Shown: positions 52,037 through 59,255 of the stretch, piece after piece
Position numbering within the stretch: the stretch's first letter is position 1
Layout: every line of letters begins with the position of its first letter
Assembly: GCA_024640765.1 (NCBI GenBank)
Contig: JAHEEK010000002.1
Coordinates: 124,001 to 188,000 of the forward strand
From: Nereida sp024640765
GTDB taxonomy: Bacteria; Pseudomonadota; Alphaproteobacteria; Rhodobacterales; Rhodobacteraceae
Direction: 5' to 3'
DNA length: 64,000 nucleotides
Program-made: the position numbers and the translations under genes
Notes under the pieces: generated by a model
What the model saw: only the letters and a program-made list of their open reading frames with translations
Told to the model about the DNA's origin: nothing
Databases searched by the model: none

Positions 52037-53272
52037 TTAGGCTTTTTCCAACTCAAACGCATCATGAAGCGCTTGGACAGCCAGTTCCATGTATTTGCGA
52101 TCAACCAGAACAGAGATTTTGATCTCGGATGTGGTGATGACCTTGATGTTGACGCCTTCGGCTTGAAGGGCAGCGAACATTTTAGCGGCTACACCTGCGT
52201 GGCTGCGCATCCCGATGCCGACGACACTCAGCTTGGCCACGTCTTTGTCAGCGATCAGCTCTTGGTAGTTGATGCTACCTGATGATTTGGCTTCCTGCAG
52301 GGCTTGATCGGCGCGCGCGACGTGATCAACGGGGCACGAGAACGTCATGTCCGTGCGGCCCTCTTCCGAGATGTTTTGTACGATCATATCGACGTTGATG
52401 CCTGCTTCGGCCAGCGGGCCAAAAATGGCAGCGGCGATGCCGGGGCGATCGGCGACCGAGATGAGGGTCATTTTGGCTTCATCACGGCTAAATGCCACGC
52501 CGGAGACTACGTTGGATTCCATGATTTCCTCCTCATCGCAGACAAGAGTGCCTGCTTGATCTGATTGTTCTTCAAAACTTGATAACACGCGCAGCTTAAC
52601 TTTGTAGCGCATCGCCAATTCAACAGAGCGTGTCTGAAGAACTTTTGCACCCTGTGAGGCCAGCTCGAGCATCTCTTCAAATGCGATTTTGTCGAGTTTG
52701 CGCGCTTTGTCAGACACGCGCGGGTCTGTGGTATAGACACCATCGACGTCTGTGTAGATATCGCACCGCTCTGCGCCGAATGCAGCAGCAAACGCCACGG
52801 CCGTTGTGTCAGAGCCGCCACGGCCCAAAGTTGTGACGCGGCCTTCGGGGCTGATGCCTTGGAAACCTGCGACAACCGCAACCTTCATGCCGTTTTCGAA
52901 TGTCCGCACGATATTGTCCGTAGGGATTTCCTCAATACGTGCCGAAGCATGCGCAGAGGTGGTCTTTACGGGCACTTGCCAGCCCTGCCAGCTGCGTGCG
53001 GGGACGTCCATTTCCTGTAGTGTCAGCGCCATTAGGCCAGCTGTCACCAACTCGCCTGATGCCACAACTGCATCATATTCACGGGCGTCATAGAGAGGTG
53101 ATATTTCGTTTACCCAACCAACAAGTTCGTTGGTTTTGCCAGACATCGCGCTGACGATCACGATCACGTTGTACCCTTTGGCAACTTCAACGCCCACGCG
53201 TTTGGCTGCGCGTTTGATACGATCAGGGTTTGCGACTGATGTGCCGCCAAACTTCATTACCAATGTCGGCAT
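52037..53272 (-). CDS. lysC: Aspartate kinase
   Basis: A 411-residue enzyme of the short aspartokinase type that phosphorylates aspartate for lysine, threonine, methionine and diaminopimelate synthesis. The N-terminal KFGGTSVAN is at residues 7-15; TLGRGGSDTTAVAFA and DIYTDVDGVYTTDPR follow. Two C-terminal ACT domains (KMTLISVADRPGIAAAIFGPLAEAGINVDMIVQN and AKLSVVGIGMRSHAGVAAKMF) suggest feedback inhibition. Confidence 0.97.
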   Translation of the reverse strand: MPTLVMKFGGTSVANPDRIKRAAKRVGVEVAKGYNVIVIVSAMSGKTNELVGWVNEISPLYDAREYDAVVASGELVTAGLMALTLQEMDVPARSWQGWQVPVKTTSAHASARIEEIPTDNIVRTFENGMKVAVVAGFQGISPEGRVTTLGRGGSDTTAVAFAAAFGAERCDIYTDVDGVYTTDPRVSDKARKLDKIAFEEMLELASQGAKVLQTRSVELAMRYKVKLRVLSSFEEQSDQAGTLVCDEEEIMESNVVSGVAFSRDEAKMTLISVADRPGIAAAIFGPLAEAGINVDMIVQNISEEGRTDMTFSCPVDHVARADQALQEAKSSGSINYQELIADKDVAKLSVVGIGMRSHAGVAAKMFAALQAEGVNIKVITTSEIKISVLVDRKYMELAVQALHDAFELEKA

Positions 53273-53369
53273 ATTGTGCGCCCCTTGTCTGATGTTGGGC
53301 GTCGTTTATGCCATGGGTGGTTTTTGGGCAAGTAGAAGGCGGGCGATTTAGCGACGGGCGCGCAGCACG

Positions 53370-53780
53370 CTAGTTGGCTTTGCCTTTCGCCATGAACGGC
53401 AGGGGCACCACAGGCACGCCGTCTTTGATCAACTCTTTGGCTTCTTGCACGTTAGCTTGGCCGTAAATTGCGCGTTCCGGCGTTTCACCATCATGAATTT
53501 TGCGCGCCTCGGCTGCGAAATTGGTGCCCACATCATCAGCGTTGGTTTCAATGTGCTTGCGCATGTCTGCTATCGCTTGCTCGGCCGGCGAGGCGGCTTG
53601 GCTAAGCGCACCGCGGGCGGGTCGTACTTGCGGCGCCATCAGGGATTTGGAGACATCCGTATCACCGCACACAGCACAAGAGACCATATTGCGCCCGCGC
53701 AGAGTGTCATAGCTGGCGGCGTCGGCAAACCAGCTGTCAAACTGGTGATCATTTGTACATTTCAAGTTATATCGGATCAT
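53370..53780 (-). CDS. DUF1178 protein
   Basis: A 136-residue protein beginning MIRYNLKCTNDHQFDSWFADAASYD, typical of DUF1178; the in-frame TTG at 53789 is not needed. Two cysteine pairs (C8 in LKC, CAVCGDTDVSKSLMAP) suggest metal binding. The C-terminus ends ...GVPVVPLPF. Function is unknown. It lies between the NUDIX gene and lysC on the minus strand. Confidence 0.9.
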   Translation of the reverse strand: MIRYNLKCTNDHQFDSWFADAASYDTLRGRNMVSCAVCGDTDVSKSLMAPQVRPARGALSQAASPAEQAIADMRKHIETNADDVGTNFAAEARKIHDGETPERAIYGQANVQEAKELIKDGVPVVPLPFMAKGKAN

Positions 53781-53866
53781 GCGGATCAAAAGCCCTCAGC
53801 ATCATCAAGTCCTCTGTTATGTAGCCAAAGCTGAGCCGAGGGCAAGATCACAAGCGCGTAGCTGCG

Positions 53867-54373
53867 TTAGCTCAACAAGCTGCGATCAAACGAGGAGATA
53901 ATCGCGCGCAACTCAGGCTCATCCACCTTTTTGGCAGCTTTTGATTGGCTGAACCACTTGCGTTTGCGCTGATCTACTTCGGGGTAGTCTTTGAAGATTT
54001 TCTTGACCTTAAGCGCGTACACCATTGCGACGCATGGCAGGTTTGGCATGTCGTCCATTTGTTTGGTGTATGAATAAAGCCCGATGCAGGTTTTATAGAT
54101 TTTGCCCTCAACACCCGCTTCTTCAAAGGCTTCTGTTGCTGCGGCATCGCTTGGGGTTGTGTCGGCCATGGGCCAGCCTTTGGGTATGATCCAGCGTCCA
54201 GTCCCGCGCGAGGTAATCAACAAAATCTCAAGCTTGCCAGCCACAACCCGAAAGGGCAGCGCAGAGAACTGCGTGCGAAGGTCATACTTGGTTTTACCCG
54301 TAACAGAGAGCGGTAGCTGCTTCATTGATTTGTTGGTGCGTCTTTGGCCTGCAAGTTTTTTGTGTGGTGGCAT
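53867..54373 (-). CDS. NUDIX hydrolase, diphosphoinositol/GWP type
   Basis: A 168-residue NUDIX protein. The Nudix box region reads IIPKGWPMADTTPSDAAATEAFEEAGVEG: the EEAG core is present, but the canonical RE dyad is TE and the upstream Glu is Thr. The GWP start and such changes are common in the alphaproteobacterial relatives of diphosphoinositol polyphosphate hydrolases. Substrate is not known. The N-terminal 30 residues are basic and unstructured. A short inverted repeat AGCGTT-N6-AACGCT is at 54397-54414 upstream. Confidence 0.85.
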   Translation of the reverse strand: MPPHKKLAGQRRTNKSMKQLPLSVTGKTKYDLRTQFSALPFRVVAGKLEILLITSRGTGRWIIPKGWPMADTTPSDAAATEAFEEAGVEGKIYKTCIGLYSYTKQMDDMPNLPCVAMVYALKVKKIFKDYPEVDQRKRKWFSQSKAAKKVDEPELRAIISSFDRSLLS

Positions 54374-54535
54374 CGTTGTGTCCTTCGTGCCTCCTAAGCG
54401 TTGAACATAACGCTAATTTCCGCTGAATTCAACTTTTCGCAGACATCGGGGTTGGTTGGGCGCATGTATTGGCGCGCGAATGTGTCTTTATAAGGGCTGG
54501 ACAGTCGTGGGTGTGGACCTAGGCTCACCTTCATC

Positions 54536-55675
54536 ATGACTGCATCATCGCCACTTGTTCGCCCTCTTTTCATCGGGTCCGAGATTTATCGCGGCTCGTC
54601 TTATGGCGCGTGGCACCCGCTGCGTGTGCCGCGGGTCAGTACGGTGATGGATTTGTCCCGCGCACTGGGGTGGTTGCCAGCACAGCAATACATCACAAGT
54701 CCGCGCGCCAAGCTCGGTGCAATTTCTGCATGGCACACACCTGCCTATATTGCGGCGTTGCAAGCTGCAGAGGCGGCGCAAGGGGTCAGTGAAGAGGTCC
54801 GCCGCCGGCATCATATCGGGACCCATTCAAATCCGGTTTTTGCAGAAGTGTTTCGCCGCCCTGCCATATCAGCGGGGGGGGCGCTTTTGGCCGGAGAACT
54901 GCTTGCCAACGGGGTGCGTGTTTATGCGCCGGGATGTGGCACCCATCATGCGATGCCTGATCGGGCAAACGGGTTTTGTTATTTCAACGATCCGGTTCTG
55001 AGTATTTTGTCGCTTAAGCGTAGTGGTGTGAAACGCATTGCCTACATCGACATTGACGCCCATCATCCAGATGGGGTTGAGCATGCGTTTGAAGCCAATC
55101 CAGATGTGTTGATGATTTCGACACACGAGGAAAACAGATGGCCCCGCACCGGTGCGCTTGGTGATGAAGGGGTGGGAAACCTGTTTAATTTACCTCTGCC
55201 AAAGCACAGCCACGATGACGATATGGCCTATGTTTTGTCCGAACTCATACTGCCTGCACTGCAAACTTTCAGGCCTGATGCGATTGTCCTTCAATGCGGC
55301 GCGGATGCGGTTGAGGAAGATCCGCAGTCAACGCTTGCAATGTCCAACAACGCCCATTTTGATGTCATCCGCGCATTGCTTCCCATGTGCCCGCGCTTTT
55401 TGCTGCTTGGTGGGGGAGGCTATAATCCGTGGTCCGTGGGAAGGCTTTGGACAGGTGCGTGGGGGGTGCTGAACGGTATTGAGCCGCCTCGTGATCTTGA
55501 TGACGCACCGCGCCGCGTGTTGGAAGCCCTTACATGGAGTGGTCACAGCCGTGCGAAAAACAGGCCTACGCATTGGTCAACCACCTTGCGCGATGATCCA
55601 CGGAACGGGCCAGTTAAGGACGTGGTTCGTGAGCGGGTCGGTAAACTTAGGAAGCGGGTTTTGGTGCACGTTTAA
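54536..55675 (+). CDS. Histone deacetylase-family amidohydrolase (AcuC-like)
   Basis: A 379-residue protein with the arginase/deacetylase fold. Active-site motifs are CGTHHAMPDRANGFCYFNDP (paired His), IDIDAHHPDGVEHAF (zinc Asp and His; HHPDG where many relatives have HHGDG), STHEENRWP and LQCGADAVEEDP. Bacterial members deacetylate acetyl-lysine proteins, acetyl-polyamines or acetoin-related enzymes; I cannot choose. The last 29 bases overlap the 3' end of the convergent waaA gene. Confidence 0.9.
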   Translation: MTASSPLVRPLFIGSEIYRGSSYGAWHPLRVPRVSTVMDLSRALGWLPAQQYITSPRAKLGAISAWHTPAYIAALQAAEAAQGVSEEVRRRHHIGTHSNPVFAEVFRRPAISAGGALLAGELLANGVRVYAPGCGTHHAMPDRANGFCYFNDPVLSILSLKRSGVKRIAYIDIDAHHPDGVEHAFEANPDVLMISTHEENRWPRTGALGDEGVGNLFNLPLPKHSHDDDMAYVLSELILPALQTFRPDAIVLQCGADAVEEDPQSTLAMSNNAHFDVIRALLPMCPRFLLLGGGGYNPWSVGRLWTGAWGVLNGIEPPRDLDDAPRRVLEALTWSGHSRAKNRPTHWSTTLRDDPRNGPVKDVVRERVGKLRKRVLVHV

Positions 55676-56873
55676 GATGCGCTTCGAGTTCTGTATAAAA
55701 CAGCTCTTGATCTTGCGCGCGTCCCAAAACCGGTACTGCCGCGCCGCACATCACGTCTGGGCGGCAGGTCAGGATCGCGTGCGCCAGGTCTTCGGCTGAA
55801 CGGACCATCTTGGCGCCGTCCACAGCATTCAGCGCACCATAGCTTTCAGTGAAATTTGACACATGCGGGCCATGAAACACACCGCAATCATGGCTTAGGG
55901 GTTCAAACGGCGTGTGCCCACCAACGGGCTGGAAGCTACCCGCCACCACGCAAATATCGGCAATGTCATACCACAGCGCCATGTCGCCCATGGTGTCGGC
56001 CAAGGTGATCTGGGTTGTGTTGGTGCGGCGGGTTCGGTCCGAATATTGGGCCACGCTGAACCGCTGGCCAATCAGGCTTAAAACCTCATCACGGCGTTTG
56101 GGGTGGCGGGGCGCCAAGATCAAATGCCATCGCGGGTCTTGGGCATACAAAATGTCAAAGGCATCAAGGATAAGCTTTTCTTCGCCTGCATGGGTTGAAG
56201 CGCCCAAAACTGTGAAGGGGGCTTGGTATAGCTGCGCAAATTCTGCGAAATCCTTGTGGGGAACAGGACGTTGATAGTGCTCTTTTAGGTTGTTGGGTGC
56301 GCTGATGTTTGGCGCGCCGAGGGCTTTGAAACGCGCTCTGCTGTCGCGGTCTTGCGGGCTGACTAGGCTCAGCGTGCGGTAAATATTGCGGAGCGAGTTG
56401 GGTAGTTTTTGCCACCGTGCAGCACTGCGCGCAGATAAACGCGCGCCAATAATCACAACCGGTACTTGCGCGTATGACAACACGGTTAGGCGGTTTGGCC
56501 AGATTTCGTTTTCGACAATTATATGCGCGGAAATGGACCAATTACGCAGTATCATTTTTGTGACCCAACGCAGATCAATCGGGGCCAGATGTGCTTCGAT
56601 CCGGTCGTTGCCCCAACCACGGATCATATCGCGCGCTGTAATCTGGTTGGTGGTGACCAGAATTTTGCGGCTTGGATCACGGCGCAAGAGCGCCTCAAGG
56701 GTTGCCTTGGCGGATGTGATTTCACCGTTACTGGCTGCGTGGACCCAAATATGCGTGCCGTGCTGTGCAGGCCGTACGAGGCCAATCCTCGCAGTCAGCC
56801 CCCCCATTTTCAGGATGGCATGCAGCAAAATGAACGGTGCTGCGAAGGTTATGGCGGCTCTATATATCCACAT
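55647..56873 (-). CDS. waaA: 3-deoxy-D-manno-octulosonic acid (Kdo) transferase
   Basis: A 408-residue inner-membrane glycosyltransferase that adds Kdo to lipid A precursors. ATG 56873 (MWIYRAAITFAAPFILLHAIL) gives a membrane anchor at the N-terminus; a TTG at 56912 adds 13 residues and is less likely. The catalytic glutamate region is IWVHAASNGEITSAKATLEAL, with IIVENEIWPN and the C-terminal CVVAGSFQPVGGHTPFEPL for the CMP-Kdo site. A 6-bp hairpin TCCGCC-TTA-GGCGGA (56881-56895) covers the ribosome-site region upstream. Confidence 0.93.
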   Translation of the reverse strand: MWIYRAAITFAAPFILLHAILKMGGLTARIGLVRPAQHGTHIWVHAASNGEITSAKATLEALLRRDPSRKILVTTNQITARDMIRGWGNDRIEAHLAPIDLRWVTKMILRNWSISAHIIVENEIWPNRLTVLSYAQVPVVIIGARLSARSAARWQKLPNSLRNIYRTLSLVSPQDRDSRARFKALGAPNISAPNNLKEHYQRPVPHKDFAEFAQLYQAPFTVLGASTHAGEEKLILDAFDILYAQDPRWHLILAPRHPKRRDEVLSLIGQRFSVAQYSDRTRRTNTTQITLADTMGDMALWYDIADICVVAGSFQPVGGHTPFEPLSHDCGVFHGPHVSNFTESYGALNAVDGAKMVRSAEDLAHAILTCRPDVMCGAAVPVLGRAQDQELFYTELEAHLKRAPKPAS

Positions 56874-56880
56874 GATCACA

Positions 56881-56895
56881 TCCGCCTTAGGCGGA
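56881..56895 (-). promoter_or_regulatory. Hairpin at the waaA translation-start region
   Basis: A perfect 6-bp GC-rich stem with a 3-base loop ends 7 bases before ATG 56873 on the minus strand, and the likely Shine-Dalgarno (AAGG) is within the loop and stem. It could limit translation initiation. It may also be chance. Confidence 0.3.
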
Positions 56896-57110
56896 GATAT
56901 TGTGTCGAGCAAGAGTGCGGCTTTGATTAATTGATTAAAATGGCGGCGCTACGTGACGGCATATGGCTTTTAATATGGGGATTTTGAAGAATTACTGTGT
57001 CTTTTAGTTAATTTTTTTGTGTAAGTCGCCTCTGGAATTAAGAACAATCTTAACACTCGCTATGCAAAAATGGCCGCGTAACAAGTGTAGCCGGAGCGTA
57101 AGGCGCTAAT
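56896..57110. other. Non-coding region between waaA and the histidine kinase remnant
   Basis: About 215 bases, more AT-rich than the flanking genes, with T-rich runs near 57005-57020. It should contain the promoters of the divergent waaA and kinase genes. No clear box, RNA gene or ORF is seen. Confidence 0.4.
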
Positions 57111-57456
57111 ATGTCGAATAGTGATAATAAAGACCAAAGTGGGTCGGGACCTGGTGATGTGCAAAGCCGCGCCTCACGTGGCTCCCGTCACGCCCGAGGT
57201 TATGTTGTCACAGAGCGGTGCTGTTGATGGGCTTGGTGACTACAGCATCCGTCTTTCTGTCAATGACGCTGACGCCCCACCGATTGAGATTGCGCCAAAT
57301 GCCGCAGGCATTGATTGGATGGACCGCGTTCTGCCTGAGTTGAATGCCGATGATGCGCTTTTGTCGCTTGGTGGGCGGACATTGACGTTAAGCGTGAGTA
57401 AAGCAAATCGTTTTAGCCCAACAGAGGCGATTATGTTCGTGGTCATCATGGGCTAA
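57111..57456 (+). pseudogene. N-terminal sensor part of a hybrid histidine kinase, interrupted
   Basis: ATG 57111 after TAAGG starts a plausible N-terminus (MSNSDNKDQSGSGPGDVQS) that stops at 57228 in its own frame. The +1 frame carries a longer, normal-looking sequence from GTG 57121 (for example PEVMLSQSGAVDGLGDYSIRL... DWMDRVLPELNADDALLSL) and enters a membrane helix (EAIMFVVIMG), then meets TAA at 57454-57456. The same frame resumes at once as IFAVIALSWLYLRHIKH, the rest of that helix, and runs on into the kinase. So the gene has one certain lesion (the stop) and a probable frameshift near the start. Confidence 0.65.
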
Positions 57457-57465
57457 ATATTTGCT

Positions 57466-58722
57466 GTGATCGCGCTAAGCTGGCTGTATCTGCGCCACAT
57501 CAAACACGCCAGCGGACTTGTCCAAGCGGAACTTTTGGAGCGGGAAAGTGAGCTGCGCGCATCTGAACGCCGCATTGCGTATCTGCAAAACCAAGAAGCC
57601 ATCGGCGAGTTGGTCGGCGGTGTAGCTCATGATTTCAACAATATTCTGGCAATCGTTTTGGCCAATGCAGAGCTTCTGTTGGACATGCCTTTGGATGAAA
57701 ACGGCCAAGACTGCACCAATGAAATTCGCAAATCTGCAAGCCGTGGCACATCTTTGTCGCGGCAACTTTTGGCGTTTGGAAAGCGATCTTACCTTGAGCC
57801 GAAAGCCCACCGCGTGGATGACTTACTGGGCGAAGCGATGGTGCTGTTTAAACGTATCATGCCCGCATCAATTGAGATTTTTTCTGCTGTTTCAGAAGCG
57901 TTGCCACCCGTTCAAATTGACCGCAATCAACTGGAAACGGCCTTTTTGAATTTGGCTATTAATGCCCGCGATGCGATGCCTGACGGTGGCAAATTTACGC
58001 TTACCGCACAATTGACGCATATCACGGCAACCCAAACTGCGCATTTGCCAGATGATCTGATGCCGGGAGAATACGTCCGAGTTCGGCTGCGCGATACCGG
58101 TGTTGGTATGAGTAAGGCGTTGGCAGAGAAGGTGTTTGATCCCTTTGTGACCTCCAAGAAGGTTGGCACAGGCTATGGGCTTGGCCTGTCGATGGTTCAG
58201 GGGTTCATGCGGCAATCCGGTGGGACAATCTATCTGCAAACGCAGGAGGGTTCTGGCACCACAGTTGTGTTGTTGTTGCCGGTCGCGCGCAGTTTGGACG
58301 CCGAAGGTTTAGAGGGAACAGAGCCGCGCATAGCGTCGCGTCAGACACAAAAGACGATACTGTTGGTCGAAGACGAACGGGGCGTACGCCTAGCCATGAC
58401 GCGTCAGTTGCGCGCGGCAGGCCACAACGTGGTTGCGGTGAATTCACGCGATGCAGCGTTGCAGGTCTTGGATGAGAAATCGAACATTGATCTGATGATC
58501 TCTGACATGGTCATGCCGGGTGCGTTGCAAGGGGTTGGCTTGGCTAGTGAAGTACGAAACCGGCTGCCCGATCTGCCGATCTTGTTGATGTCGGGTTATC
58601 CCAAAGAAATCGTGGGCGCGAATGCGGAAATGTCGCCACTGCCGCCCATGGTGCAAAAACCGGTATCAAGGGACGCTCTTTTGGACGCGGTCCGTGTGGA
58701 ATTGAACCTATCGTCACGTTAG
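57466..58722 (+). CDS. Hybrid histidine kinase, kinase and receiver part (downstream of a premature stop)
   Basis: A 418-residue frame in phase with the upstream sensor fragment, starting at GTG 57466. It holds the end of the membrane helix, a short coiled coil (LVQAELLERESELRASERRIAYLQNQE), the H-box GGVAHDFNNILAIVLANAELL, the ATPase domain with NLAINARDAMPDGG, DTGVGM and GTGYGLGLSMVQGF, then a receiver domain with VEDE and the phosphorylatable Asp in LMISDMVMPG. If translated alone it lacks its sensor; more likely the whole gene was once one membrane-bound hybrid kinase. No cognate regulator is adjacent. The oxidoreductase genes follow 65 bases later. Confidence 0.8.
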   Translation: MIALSWLYLRHIKHASGLVQAELLERESELRASERRIAYLQNQEAIGELVGGVAHDFNNILAIVLANAELLLDMPLDENGQDCTNEIRKSASRGTSLSRQLLAFGKRSYLEPKAHRVDDLLGEAMVLFKRIMPASIEIFSAVSEALPPVQIDRNQLETAFLNLAINARDAMPDGGKFTLTAQLTHITATQTAHLPDDLMPGEYVRVRLRDTGVGMSKALAEKVFDPFVTSKKVGTGYGLGLSMVQGFMRQSGGTIYLQTQEGSGTTVVLLLPVARSLDAEGLEGTEPRIASRQTQKTILLVEDERGVRLAMTRQLRAAGHNVVAVNSRDAALQVLDEKSNIDLMISDMVMPGALQGVGLASEVRNRLPDLPILLMSGYPKEIVGANAEMSPLPPMVQKPVSRDALLDAVRVELNLSSR

Positions 58723-58787
58723 GCGTGCGGGCGTGTTGATCCCAAGCTGTCGCAAACCTACCTTACTGTTAATAAACAGGGGTGAGT

Positions 58788-59252
58788 ATGATGAAGTTAA
58801 ACGTAAACGGCACCGATCACCAAATTGACGTCGAGGACGACATGCCGTTGTTGTGGATTTTGCGCGATGTACTGGATATCAAGGGCGTGAAATATGGGTG
58901 TGGTATCGCGGCCTGTGGCGCGTGTACGGTCCATCTGAATGGGGATGCTGTGCGCAGTTGCCAGATTGTCGCAACAGATGCGGTTGGATTTGAGATCACA
59001 ACAATCGAAGGGTTGGGCACACCGGACGCCATGCACGCTGTCCAATCTGCGTGGGCTGATTTGCAGGTCGCACAGTGCGGGTATTGTCAGTCCGGTCAGA
59101 TGATGCAGGCAGCTGCACTTCTGCAGGCTATTCCTCGTCCAACCGATGCTGACATTGATGATGCGATGAACGGCAACCTATGCCGATGTGGAACCTATCC
59201 GCGCATTCGTGCCGCTGTGAAGCAAGCCGCTGACACGCTGGCGAAAGGATAG
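58788..59252 (+). CDS. [2Fe-2S] subunit of a molybdenum hydroxylase (IorA-like)
   Basis: A 154-residue iron-sulfur subunit. The plant-type 2Fe-2S site is GVKYGCGIAACGACTVHLNGDAVRSC; the second cluster is in QCGYCQSGQMMQAAALL and GNLCRCGTYPRI. ATG 58788 is preferred over GTG 58782 because AGGGG lies about 6 bases upstream. It starts a two-gene unit with the molybdopterin subunit. Such pairs (isoquinoline 1-oxidoreductase type) oxidise aldehydes or N-heterocycles. Confidence 0.9.
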   Translation: MMKLNVNGTDHQIDVEDDMPLLWILRDVLDIKGVKYGCGIAACGACTVHLNGDAVRSCQIVATDAVGFEITTIEGLGTPDAMHAVQSAWADLQVAQCGYCQSGQMMQAAALLQAIPRPTDADIDDAMNGNLCRCGTYPRIRAAVKQAADTLAKG

Positions 59253-59255
59253 ATC

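Noticed and set aside
53867..54373. Inactive NUDIX protein because of the missing RE dyad
   Set aside because: Related GWP-type proteins carry similar changes, so inactivity cannot be claimed from the motif alone.
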